DNA of 64,000 nucleotides. Source: Clostridiaceae bacterium (lineage in GTDB: Bacteria > Bacillota > Clostridia > Lachnospirales > Lachnospiraceae). This document shows, piece after piece, positions 25,505 through 33,216 of this stretch. Below the pieces are notes generated by a model. It was not told where the DNA came from. It ran no database searches and saw only the letters and a list, made by a program, of their open reading frames with translations. A program made the position numbers and the translations under genes. The stretch is from positions 124,001 through 188,000 of the forward strand of contig CABJBA010000004.1 in assembly GCA_902363735.1 (NCBI GenBank), in the 5' to 3' direction. How positions within the stretch are numbered: the stretch's first letter is position 1; each line of letters begins with the position of its first letter.

Positions 25505-26523
25505 TACAGTTCCCTCCTTTGCTTACGGGATAAGTACAGGAAAAACGGCACACCAACTAAGGCCGTCAATACGCCGACAGGCGTTTCAAAAGGCGGGTTA
25601 AACAGCCTGGCGCCTAAATCTGCGGCAACCATTAAAATCGCCCCCAGCACTGCAGATGCAGGAATAATCCAGCGGTAATCCACTCCCACAAAATATCTGG
25701 CCAGATGAGGGATAATAAGTCCTACAAAGCCAACCGATCCCACCACTGACACAGATGCTCCGGCCAGTATTAATACAACAAGAAAGCAAAGAACGTTTAC
25801 CATAAAGGTATTCAGCCCCAGCCCTCTTGCCACATCTTCCCCCAGGCTGAGAAGAGAGATTGACCTGGATAAAACAACTGCTCCCAGCAAAGCCAGAAGA
25901 ATCCAGGGTGCCATAATTTTAACCTGCCCCCAGTCGGACCCTGCCACGCTGCCTGCCGTCCAGAACATGATATTCTGGGCAACGTCAAAGTACAGGGCAA
26001 TGCCCTGGCTAAGAGCACCTAACAGTGCACTGACTGCCGCACCGGCCAGCACCAGGCGCATGGGTGAAGTGCCGCTCCGCCGAAGCCCTGCAACACCGTT
26101 TACCATTCCTGCCGCCAATGCTGCTCCAAGAAATGATAGAAGGATAATTTTTATATATCCAAGTCCCGGAAAAAAAGCAAAGCATATGGATAAAGCAAAG
26201 CCTGCCCCCGCATTCAGCCCTAAAAGCCCCGAATCAGCCATAGGATTGCGGGTGGTTCCCTGCATAATAGCTCCAGCCACTGCAAAAGCCGATCCCACAA
26301 GGGCGCTGGCGATCACACGGGGCAAACGTAAATCCATCACCATAAGGTGACGGGCATTTTCCCTGTTAAAGTGAAACAATGCTTCCCAAACCGTGGCAAG
26401 CGGTATTTTCGCAGCTCCCATTGTGATAGAAAATATCATAAGCAGAATCAGAGTTGCCAAGCCTCCAATAATTATGATCCAGGCTGCCCGGCCATGACCG
26501 TTCCTTTCCTTTTCCTCTGTCAT
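25504..26523 (-). CDS. FecCD-family ABC importer permease (first)
   Basis: A 339-aa permease with about ten membrane segments and the same motifs as its partner: RLPRVIASALVGSAFAVAGAIMQGTTRNPMADSGLLGLNAGAGF, LGEDVARGLG and VGSVGFVGLIIPHLARYFVG. ATG 26523 follows GGAAAGGAG; a GTG at 26586 is possible, but it lacks a good site and lies near the intergenic terminator. Role: one half of the membrane channel for the chelate importer. Confidence 0.9.
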   Translation of the reverse strand: MTEEKERNGHGRAAWIIIIGGLATLILLMIFSITMGAAKIPLATVWEALFHFNRENARHLMVMDLRLPRVIASALVGSAFAVAGAIMQGTTRNPMADSGLLGLNAGAGFALSICFAFFPGLGYIKIILLSFLGAALAAGMVNGVAGLRRSGTSPMRLVLAGAAVSALLGALSQGIALYFDVAQNIMFWTAGSVAGSDWGQVKIMAPWILLALLGAVVLSRSISLLSLGEDVARGLGLNTFMVNVLCFLVVLILAGASVSVVGSVGFVGLIIPHLARYFVGVDYRWIIPASAVLGAILMVAADLGARLFNPPFETPVGVLTALVGVPFFLYLSRKQRREL

Positions 26524-26600
26524 TGGAATATATTTCTCCTTTCCATTATTATCCTCTTCGTACCCGGTGCAGGCTCCCTCTGTCACTAAGCAATATAAAA

Positions 26601-26634
26601 CCAGGCGCAGATCATCCCAACAGGCTGCGCCTGG
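26601..26634 (-). terminator. intercistronic hairpin between binding protein and permease
   Basis: 10-bp stem CCAGGCGCAG/CTGCGCCTGG with a 14-nt loop and TTTTAT following on the minus strand. Lying inside the operon, it would act as a partial terminator or mRNA stabiliser, raising expression of the binding protein relative to downstream genes. Confidence 0.65.
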
Positions 26635-26648
26635 CTTTTTACTTCAGA

Positions 26649-27596
26649 TTATTCTGTTACTTCTTCCACCGCACGCACAACGTCATCCAGAGCCCATTCA
26701 AGGGTCAGGGCATCCCCTGAAGAGAGACGAGATCCCATGGTATAAACACGATTGTTTTTTACAGCTGAAAGCACCTGCCAAAGAGAATGATCCGTAAACT
26801 GCCAAATACTCTCTGACAGTCCTTCTTCTCCGATGCTTGTCAGAAAGATATAATCCGGATCGTACTCGGCCAGCTTTTCTAAAGATAATTCAGCACCCGA
26901 TGTCTGCTCTTTCAGTTCTGGCTCATCAGGTAATTGAAGTGATAACACATCATAAACAATGGGCCATGTGCTGGCTGGATATATATAGGCTCCACTTTTT
27001 GCACCTGATGCCAATTGAATGACTAAAGCTGTTTTTCCTTCTTCAATTACATGGGATAGCTTTTCCTTGGTTGCGGCAGCCTTTGAATCATATTGTACAA
27101 TCCAGGCTTTTGCTTCCTCTGACCGGCTCAACAAATCACCTGTGATGCGTAAATTTTCAATTGCATCTCCAAAGAAAGGGCCAACTACTGTGGGGGCAAT
27201 TTTGCTTAAGGATTCCCAGGTGTCTTCATCTGTAACCCGTTCAGGGACAATTATCAGCTCAGGTTCCAGTTCAAGAATCTTCTCCAAATTTAAGCCATTA
27301 ACCGCCCCAATGGATTCTATCCCTTCTTTTTGAGAAGCATCCAGACTTCCGGACCAATTATCTGCGGCACCAACCGGCTTGATGCCCAGTGCAACCGCTT
27401 CAGGTGTACTGCTGATTGTAACAATCCTCTTTGGATTTATCGGAATTTCAACCTGCCGTCCTGCTTTGTCAGCATATATTTTGGTACTAATGGATTCCTT
27501 CTCTGTCCCGCCGCTTTCTGCAGGAGTGCCGGAGCAGCCTATAAGCAGTCCCGCTATTATTACAGTTGATGAAATCAAGCCCATAAATCTTTTCAT
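26649..27596 (-). CDS. metal-chelate-binding lipoprotein (FecB/FhuD/BtuF class)
   Basis: A 315-aa cluster A-II binding protein. Signal peptide with lipobox IGC. Mature part begins TKIYADKAGRQVEIPINPKRIVTISSTPEAVALGIKPVG, a class hallmark, and ends with NNRVYTMGSRLSSGDALTLEWALDDV. It would capture the chelate outside the cell. ATG 27596 has GGAGG 8-9 nt upstream; the ATG six codons earlier has none. It heads the operon that ends in the nitrogenase-like genes. A promoter with operator-like repeats precedes it. Confidence 0.9.
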   Translation of the reverse strand: MKRFMGLISSTVIIAGLLIGCSGTPAESGGTEKESISTKIYADKAGRQVEIPINPKRIVTISSTPEAVALGIKPVGAADNWSGSLDASQKEGIESIGAVNGLNLEKILELEPELIIVPERVTDEDTWESLSKIAPTVVGPFFGDAIENLRITGDLLSRSEEAKAWIVQYDSKAAATKEKLSHVIEEGKTALVIQLASGAKSGAYIYPASTWPIVYDVLSLQLPDEPELKEQTSGAELSLEKLAEYDPDYIFLTSIGEEGLSESIWQFTDHSLWQVLSAVKNNRVYTMGSRLSSGDALTLEWALDDVVRAVEEVTE

Positions 27597-27620
27597 TTCA
27601 CATTCCTCCAACATGGCAAT

Positions 27621-27651
27621 GGTTAGATCTAGCTAACCCCACTTGGGTTAG
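27621..27651. promoter_or_regulatory. GGTTAG-N6-CTAACC operator with a third half-site
   Basis: GGTTAG (27621-27626), six bases, CTAACC (27633-27638), then GGGTTAG (27645-27651), immediately after the -10 box of the nitrogenase-like operon promoter. Similar elements occur at 28609, 35325, 37006 and 41521. The arms resemble those of DtxR/IdeR iron boxes, but the N6 spacing is not canonical. Confidence 0.6.
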
Positions 27652-27678
27652 TATAGCAAAACCATATTCATATGGGAA
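27650..27678 (-). promoter_or_regulatory. promoter of the importer/nitrogenase-like operon
   Basis: Minus strand TTCCCA (27678-27673), 17-bp spacer, TATACT (27655-27650). The poor -35 box carries a palindrome CCATAT-TC-ATATGG (27662-27675), suggesting activator dependence, perhaps on the adjacent AraC protein. Confidence 0.5.
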
Positions 27679-27682
27679 TGTA

Positions 27683-28519
27683 TTAATCATGAAATAAGCA
27701 TGTATTATTCCGGTTTTTTTTCCGAAACTCACTTGGGGGGATTCCAAAATGTTTTTTAAACACCTTGCTGAAATGAAACGGGTCACTAAATCCCACGGCC
27801 TGAACCAATTCCCATAACGGTGCCTTGCTTGCAAGCAAAAGTTCCCTGGACCGGTTGAGACGATATTGAAGAATATAATCTCCCGGTCCCATACCGGAAT
27901 ATTTGCGGAACACATAAACAAGCCGGTTCTGGCTTACTCCGTTTTGTTCAGCAAGTTTTGTAAGAGTAATAGGCTCCATGTAATATTCATGAATATATGC
28001 AGTGGCTTGCTCAAACAAGCTTTGTGCACCGCCGCTGGTCTTATTGCCCACACACATAAACATTTCATCTAAAATATCACGGAAAAGTGTTTCGATATGA
28101 AAAGATACAATTCCGCCGGGACAATTGGATACCTGATACAGCCGTTGGAGCAGTTGGGTCATACGCAGGTTTTCTCCTGTGGAAAGTTCAAAATGAGCAT
28201 TTGAAAGTGTGAAACCCTCCGGTTCCGGTTCTAATATTTTATATAGAACCAAAAGGTGCTCCCATTTGGATTTCCCTGTTACACACTTATCAAGACTCAT
28301 GTTTGCGCCGCCATGGATGACGTTTCCTGGCTTTGCTGAATATAATGTGTTTTCAAACTGAAACTGTGCATTGCCCACAAGGGGGAAAATAAAGCCGGGA
28401 AAAGGACTGGTTATCTGCCAGCCTGCATCTCCTGGATTTCGTACACATAAATATACCTCCTCTATCCTAAAAGAAGTGTGTGCAAAATGCTCCGCCAGTC
28501 TGTTAATATCGACTTTCAT
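27683..28519 (-). CDS. AraC family transcriptional regulator
   Basis: A 278-aa regulator. The N-terminal 150 residues look like a cupin-type ligand domain (FPGFIFPLVGNAQFQFENTLYSAKPGNVIHGG). Residues about 172-270 form the AraC double helix-turn-helix, including LTKLAEQNGVSQNRLVYVFRKYSGMGPGDYILQYRLNRS cut short here, and AVGFSDPFHFSKVFKKHFGIPPSEFRKK. Siderophore importers are often activated by adjacent AraC proteins that sense the chelate, as YbtA and AlcR do. Start ATG 28519 has AAGGGG. The same strand as the operon, 86 bp upstream. Confidence 0.87.
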   Translation of the reverse strand: MKVDINRLAEHFAHTSFRIEEVYLCVRNPGDAGWQITSPFPGFIFPLVGNAQFQFENTLYSAKPGNVIHGGANMSLDKCVTGKSKWEHLLVLYKILEPEPEGFTLSNAHFELSTGENLRMTQLLQRLYQVSNCPGGIVSFHIETLFRDILDEMFMCVGNKTSGGAQSLFEQATAYIHEYYMEPITLTKLAEQNGVSQNRLVYVFRKYSGMGPGDYILQYRLNRSRELLLASKAPLWELVQAVGFSDPFHFSKVFKKHFGIPPSEFRKKNRNNTCLFHD

Positions 28520-28594
28520 ATTGAGCCCCTTTCTGCAATGTGTAAGACATTCGCTCTTCTCAACGGCCTTGTCATATATTTTACTTCATGAGCC

Positions 28595-28626
28595 CCCTAT
28601 TCCAATAGGGTTAGTTAAGGCTAATC
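28595..28626. promoter_or_regulatory. palindrome CCCTATT-CC-AATAGGG overlapping GGTTAG-N6-CTAATC
   Basis: A perfect 16-bp palindrome (28595-28610) shares two bases with a GGTTAG-N6-CTAATC element (28609-28626). Both lie just downstream of the araC -10 box. The first resembles the CCATATTCATATGG palindrome at the operon promoter; the second belongs to the shared five-site family. Confidence 0.5.
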
Positions 28627-28631
28627 ACATT

Positions 28632-28660
28632 ATAATATCATAATCTGAATGTGTTTTCAA
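28632..28660 (-). promoter_or_regulatory. promoter of the AraC regulator gene
   Basis: Minus strand TTGAAA (28660-28655), 17-bp spacer, TATTAT (28637-28632), followed directly by the operator-like elements. Confidence 0.55.
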
Positions 28661-28788
28661 GAATGATGTTTTTCTTTCTTCTTGAATACCACAACTTTAA
28701 GCAAAAATCCCAAATGGTGATGTTCAGAGGAGACAGACAGTCTATAGGCATATATGGTGAAATCATACAGTAATCGAAATTACATATT

Positions 28789-28896
28789 TTGCTTATTGAG
28801 CGTGATATAAAGGGGATTAATCAGAAAATGTTGTTGGAGCAGCTAAAAGAGCTGCTGGATTATGGAGTTCTCAAAGAACAAGGTTTTATTGATTAA
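28789..28896 (+). pseudogene. remnant of an HxlR-type regulator gene
   Basis: Thirty-five codons ending in TAA at 28894-28896 read LLIERDIKGINQKMLLEQLKELLDYGVLKEQGFID in two overlapping parts; this is the central HxlR recognition region (FNEL.R.I.GISQKML..QLKELE.DG). The N-terminal helices and the wing are missing and no start site is present, so the gene is truncated at both ends. Upstream 28661-28788 holds nothing else I can support. Confidence 0.5.
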
Positions 28897-28969
28897 AAGC
28901 AGCCCCCAAAAAAGTGGGTAATTTACTTTGTTACTGCATCATGTTATGCTTGGATCAGGAGGTAAAAGA

Positions 28970-29392
28970 ATGTTAAGAGATGCGGAAAAAACAATAGGAA
29001 ATTTAATTGATAAGCAGAGTGTTTCTTTTATTAGTTCAGTGGATGAAGATGGTTTTCCAAATACAAAAGCCATGCTTCCCCCTAGAAAAAGAGAAGGTAT
29101 ACAAACTTTTTACTTTACGACCAATACTTCTTCCATGCGGGTATCCCAGTATCGCTCTAATCCAAAGGCATGTATATATTTTTGCGATAAAAGATTTTTT
29201 CGAGGGGTAATGTTAAAAGGTACCGTCGAAGTATTGGAAGACAGCATAAGTAAAGAAATGATTTGGCAAGAAAGTGATATTCAGTATTACGCCAAAGGTG
29301 TTACAGATCCGGATTATTGTGTTTTGAAGTTTACAGTAACCACCGGTCGATATTATGCTAATTTTAAGTCCGAAAGTTTTTCAATTACATAA
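28970..29392 (+). CDS. pyridoxamine 5'-phosphate oxidase-like flavin-binding protein
   Basis: A 140-aa split-barrel protein of the PNPOx-like/general stress protein 26 family: SFISSVDEDGFPNTKAM, then TFYFTTNTSSMRVSQYRSNPKACIYFCD and FFRGVMLKGTVEVLED. Such proteins bind FMN, F420 or heme and reduce small molecules. ATG 28970 is preceded by AGGAGG at 8 nt; an upstream in-frame ATG has no site. It is monocistronic, with a terminator after it, and follows the decayed HxlR gene, which may once have controlled it. Confidence 0.82.
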   Translation: MLRDAEKTIGNLIDKQSVSFISSVDEDGFPNTKAMLPPRKREGIQTFYFTTNTSSMRVSQYRSNPKACIYFCDKRFFRGVMLKGTVEVLEDSISKEMIWQESDIQYYAKGVTDPDYCVLKFTVTTGRYYANFKSESFSIT

Positions 29393-29419
29393 GAACCCCA
29401 ACATAGATGAGGTTATGAA

Positions 29420-29463
29420 AAGCATTGAGATTTCTGCCGTAACCAGCTAAAATCTCAATGCTT
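29420..29463 (+). terminator. intrinsic terminator after PNPOx-like gene
   Basis: 14-bp perfect stem (29420-29433 with 29450-29463), 16-nt loop, followed by CTTTATTT. It probably also blocks readthrough from the convergent triple-Rid gene. Confidence 0.78.
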
Positions 29464-29496
29464 CTTTATTTGTCATGTTAAATAAGAATATGACTG

Positions 29497-30768
29497 TTAT
29501 ACAATTGGAGGCGTTCCTTCAGCATTTCCAGCAACCACATCAATCTGGATTAAAGCATCTTCAGGTAAAGCTGATACTCCAACAATTCTTCTTGCAGGAA
29601 CACCATCTGGGAAGAAGGTTTTATAAACTTCGTTGACAGAATCAATATCAGAAATGTTTTTAAGGAACATATTCACTTTAACCACATCTTCCATTCCATG
29701 TCCAATGCTTTCTAATATTTCTTTAATATTTTTTAAGCACTGTTCAGCCTGTTCTTTTACACCTCCAGCTGCCATTTTACCAGATTTAGGATCCAGAGGT
29801 AATTGAGCTGAAAGATGGTTGTAATGAGAAAATGCTACAGTCTGAGTAGACAGTGCAGACTTAGGTGCATGTTCTGTATTGTTTGCTTCGATGATAAGTC
29901 CATGTCTGTCCTCAATCGCCTGAGGAGGAGTACCGTCTCCATGGGATACCACTGCCTCAATCTGCACCAGAGCATCCATAGGTAAAGCTGCAGCTTCAAC
30001 AGTTGTCCGTGCAGGTACATAAGCTACTGCTCTGGCAATGGCTGAATCCGGAAAAAAGGTGGTATAAACTTCGTTTACAGCATCAATATCAGAGAGATCC
30101 TTAAGGAAGATGTTGATTTTCACAATATCATCAAAAGGAACATCAATGCTCTCTAAAATTGCCTTAATATTCTTTAAACACTGTCCAGCCTGCTCTTTTA
30201 CGCCGCCAACTACCAATCTGCCGGTTTTGGGATCGATAGGCAGCTGAGCTGAAAGGTTATTGTAATGAGAAAAAGATACTGTCTGTGTGGAAAGAGCACT
30301 GATCGGGGCATTTGCTGTGTTATTTGTAAGCTTTATAAGATCCCCTGACTGCGGTGCGTTTGGAATGGTACCTTCTCCGTTTGAAACCAGTGCTTCAACC
30401 TGCACCAAAGCATCCATGGGTAAAGCTGCAACTGCAACGGTTGTCCGTGTAGGAACATAAGTTGGGAAGAATGTTTTATAAACTTCATCTACAGCATCAA
30501 CTTCCTTGATATTTTTAACGAATACAGTGATTCTGACAATATCGCTCATAACATGGCCGATACTTTCTACAATTGCTTTGATATTTTTAAAGCACTGCTC
30601 AGCCTGCTCTTTTACGCCGCCAGATACCAATTCACCGGACTTCGGATCCATAGGTAATTGAGCTGATAAATTATTGTAGTGAGAAAAAGCAACAGTTTGT
30701 GAATATGGACCAATACTTTTTGGAGCGTTCTCCGTGTTTCTTGCTAATACCGCGTTATAACCGCTCAT
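29497..30768 (-). CDS. protein of three tandem Rid (YjgF/RidA) domains
   Basis: A 423-aa protein of three Rid domains in tandem (about 1-135, 145-282, 293-423). Each repeats ANNLSAQLP-like, GGVKEQAEQC and FFP...VP.R elements. The catalytic Arg is kept in all three (R108, R254, R393). Only domain 1 keeps GPYSQ (Y22); domains 2 and 3 have SALSTQ. By eye the RidA Glu120 position is Gln in each. Domain 2 has about 8 extra residues (240-250). Rid proteins normally form homotrimers of 130-aa chains, so this chain could fold as a trimer by itself. ATG 30768 has AAGGGG. Confidence 0.88.
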   Translation of the reverse strand: MSGYNAVLARNTENAPKSIGPYSQTVAFSHYNNLSAQLPMDPKSGELVSGGVKEQAEQCFKNIKAIVESIGHVMSDIVRITVFVKNIKEVDAVDEVYKTFFPTYVPTRTTVAVAALPMDALVQVEALVSNGEGTIPNAPQSGDLIKLTNNTANAPISALSTQTVSFSHYNNLSAQLPIDPKTGRLVVGGVKEQAGQCLKNIKAILESIDVPFDDIVKINIFLKDLSDIDAVNEVYTTFFPDSAIARAVAYVPARTTVEAAALPMDALVQIEAVVSHGDGTPPQAIEDRHGLIIEANNTEHAPKSALSTQTVAFSHYNHLSAQLPLDPKSGKMAAGGVKEQAEQCLKNIKEILESIGHGMEDVVKVNMFLKNISDIDSVNEVYKTFFPDGVPARRIVGVSALPEDALIQIDVVAGNAEGTPPIV

Positions 30769-30831
30769 GATAGGATTCCCCTTTTTCATATTTTTGCGAT
30801 GTAACCTCCCCAAATGGTTACTCTACATGCA

Positions 30832-30860
30832 ATTATAACAGGCATTCTTCATTTTGACCA
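30832..30860 (-). promoter_or_regulatory. promoter of the triple-Rid gene
   Basis: Minus strand TGGTCA (30860-30855), 17-bp spacer, TATAAT (30837-30832) with TGT just before it (extended -10). Confidence 0.55.
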
Positions 30861-30959
30861 TATGTTTTTCTAATTTTTTTTTAGATTGCCAAAAAATTTA
30901 TTAGATTTGTTTTTCTGACAATCCTGACTCTCGTTTTTAGAGATGTTATTCATACTTGA

Positions 30960-31259
30960 CTATTCAAAATAATCAATACAAATACGGTCCTGCATGACTG
31001 CGCCAATAAATGAAGCCGCTTTTTTATGTTCCGGGTGAGTCTGATAACCAGCTAATGCTTCTTCACTATGAAAAAGACTGTTAAGAACAACATCCCTGTT
31101 ACCGGAAGGCATCGTATTGATGTGAACCCTTAACTCAATAATTCCTTCAATCCATTGGGTCAGTGCTTCTAAGTCTGCCTTTATTTTTTCAGCATGTTCC
31201 TTGTTTTCAGCTTCTGAAAATCCGTCTTTGTGATTCCACGCAACAATATGTCTTACCAT
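30960..31259 (-). CDS. Dabb (stress-responsive alpha/beta barrel) family protein
   Basis: A 99-aa ferredoxin-like dimeric barrel protein: MVRHIVAWNHKDGF, ADLEALTQWIEGIIELRVHIN, RDVVLNSLFHSEEALAGYQTHPEHKKAASFI. The family includes stress-induced proteins and small cyclases; function here is unknown. GGAGAAG lies 11 nt before ATG. It precedes the triple-Rid gene on the same strand, but that gene has its own promoter. Confidence 0.85.
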   Translation of the reverse strand: MVRHIVAWNHKDGFSEAENKEHAEKIKADLEALTQWIEGIIELRVHINTMPSGNRDVVLNSLFHSEEALAGYQTHPEHKKAASFIGAVMQDRICIDYFE

Positions 31260-31417
31260 ATCTACATCTTCTCCTTAATTTAATTTTTCATTATTTTAAA
31301 TCAATATAAATCAGGATTAATTATACCACAGACTGCCGGCTCTTAGAAGTTTTTATCTGTAACTATATTTAGTCAGCCTATTACGTTAGAGAACTATGAC
31401 TATTGAAAAGCAGCTAT
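31260..31417. other. intergenic region upstream of Dabb gene
   Basis: AT-rich 158 bp holding the Dabb promoter region and the end of the siderophore operon transcript. I see no clear hairpin terminator. Confidence 0.3.
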
Positions 31418-32167
31418 TTAATAAATTGCGATTGGCCCATAGGGGCCATCAATAATCTCTATTTTTGTTTCAAAAATGTCTGTCAGCATATTTGAATTCA
31501 TAATCTCATCTACTGTACCGAAAGCGGCAATTTGTCCGTTTTTCATGGCACATATCCTGTCAGAATATTTAGCTGCAAAATTTATATCATGCATAACGAC
31601 CAGAATTGTTCTTCCAAACTCATCGGCTGCATGTTTTAAGTGCTCCATCATCTGGACAGACCGGGCAACATCAAGGTTATTTAACGGCTCGTCTAAAAGT
31701 ACATATTCTGTCTCCTGGCACAAGACCATTGCCACATATGCCCTTTGCCTCTGCCCTCCGGAAAGCTCATCCAAATATCGGTTTTCCAAATCAGTTAATT
31801 CTAAAAAATCAATATATTTTGATATAATAGCCTCATCCTCTTTTGTTAATCTCCCCTTTGAATAAGGAAAACGTCCGAATCCAGCTAACTGCCTGACAGT
31901 GAGTTTTGTCACAAAATGATTTTCCTGCCTTAATATAGTCAGAACCTTTGCCAGATCCTCTGATTTTGATTCAGATACATCCATATCTGCTACCCTGATA
32001 TGGCCTTCTTCCATATTCAACAGCCTGCCGATCATCAAAAGCGTTGTGGACTTTCCGGCTCCATTTGGGCCAATTAAAGAAGTGAGACCGGCTTTGGGGA
32101 TTTCTATATTCAAAGGCCCTATTTCCACCTTATCATATGCCTTTTTTGCATTATTAATAATTATCAT
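31418..32167 (-). CDS. siderophore ABC importer ATPase (YclP/CeuD-like)
   Basis: A 249-aa ATPase: Walker A GPNGAGKST, signature LSGGQRQRAYVAMVL, Walker B YVLLDEPLNNLDVARS and VVMHDINFAAKYSDRI. The sequence and the order of its partners match catechol-siderophore importers of the YclNOPQ/CeuBCDE type. It overlaps the upstream permease by 4 nt (ATGA). Last gene of the operon. Confidence 0.88.
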   Translation of the reverse strand: MIIINNAKKAYDKVEIGPLNIEIPKAGLTSLIGPNGAGKSTTLLMIGRLLNMEEGHIRVADMDVSESKSEDLAKVLTILRQENHFVTKLTVRQLAGFGRFPYSKGRLTKEDEAIISKYIDFLELTDLENRYLDELSGGQRQRAYVAMVLCQETEYVLLDEPLNNLDVARSVQMMEHLKHAADEFGRTILVVMHDINFAAKYSDRICAMKNGQIAAFGTVDEIMNSNMLTDIFETKIEIIDGPYGPIAIY

Positions 32168-33216
32168 AAAGCACCTTTCTTTAAAAATACAATTAAAAAT
32201 GTTATTCCGCCAAACATCTCTATAATAACTGAAACCACACCTTGGGCATTAAATACATGATACATACAAAAGTATGCACCTGTTATGATTAAAAATCCAA
32301 TTGCAAGTGCCATTGGAAATACATATCTGTGGTCATAGGTTGGAGCTGCCTGATAACTCAGGGTTGCAACTAAAAAACCATAAAAAGTAAGTGGTCCAAC
32401 CAAAGCCGTTGAAATTGACATCAAAACAGAAACCAATATAAGACCGTAAATGACACTGGCTTGATGCCTGACACCTAATGAAGTGGAGGAATCCTTTCCA
32501 AGTGATATCACATTCAGCCGTTTAGAATAAGCAAGAAGAAGCAATGCTGCAATTATTACAACTGGAATTGCAATAGGAAAGTATTCAGAATCTGCATTAT
32601 TGACAGAACCAAACAATCTGGCCTGTAATATATCAAACTCTGACGGTTCCAGAAGCCTTCTCATAAAAGAAGACAGCGACCTCAGCCCGCTTCCCATAAT
32701 AACTCCGATTAAAAGCATAAGCTGTAAATTACCATACTTTCCGGAAAGCAGACCTCCATAAAGGATCAAACACATCACAACCATGACAACAACTTGAAAT
32801 ACAAAGGATTGAATACCGCTAAAATTAATAAATGCACTTGCACCAAAGAAAAATATTGTACCTGTATGAATTGCTGAGTAAAGTGCTTCAAACCCCAAAA
32901 GAGAAGGGGTTATAATCTTGTTACTGGTAATGGATTGAAAGGTAACTGTCGATAAACTCTGACAAACAGCCGAAATAACCATTGCCGTAAGGGCAAACAT
33001 TCTTCTTTTAACAACCGGAATAAAGGAAGGAGAATCAATTGGAACAGGATTTTTATAAACCAAAAGTCCATACGAAGCAAGAACGCCCAGAATAACCAGG
33101 GTTGTGAGTAAAATCCAATATCTTTTTTCTTCTTTCTTAGATCGGAACGCTTTCGCTGATCTGTTGTCATGACAGACACGGGGGAGGCTTGTATTGATCT
33201 CACCTATTTTGTTCAT
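32164..33216 (-). CDS. siderophore ABC importer permease (YclO/CeuC-like)
   Basis: A 350-aa FecCD-family permease with a basic N-terminal extension of about 30 residues and around ten membrane segments. Characteristic sequences are QSLSTVTFQSITSNKIITPSLLGFEALY and SLGKDSSTSLGVRHQ. These differ from the classical FecCD motifs of the first importer and match the YclO/CeuC subgroup. AAAGGAGG lies before ATG 33216, which overlaps the upstream stop by 4 nt. Confidence 0.87.
   Translation of the reverse strand: MNKIGEINTSLPRVCHDNRSAKAFRSKKEEKRYWILLTTLVILGVLASYGLLVYKNPVPIDSPSFIPVVKRRMFALTAMVISAVCQSLSTVTFQSITSNKIITPSLLGFEALYSAIHTGTIFFFGASAFINFSGIQSFVFQVVVMVVMCLILYGGLLSGKYGNLQLMLLIGVIMGSGLRSLSSFMRRLLEPSEFDILQARLFGSVNNADSEYFPIAIPVVIIAALLLLAYSKRLNVISLGKDSSTSLGVRHQASVIYGLILVSVLMSISTALVGPLTFYGFLVATLSYQAAPTYDHRYVFPMALAIGFLIITGAYFCMYHVFNAQGVVSVIIEMFGGITFLIVFLKKGAL

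Noticed and set aside
27597..28970. Cobalamin or other riboswitch before the importer operon
   Set aside because: No B12-box-like conserved segment was found; short protein-binding palindromes explain the leaders better.
29497..30768. Three separate Rid genes or a CRISPR-like repeat
   Set aside because: The reading frame is continuous without internal stops and the repeats are about 420-440 bp coding units.
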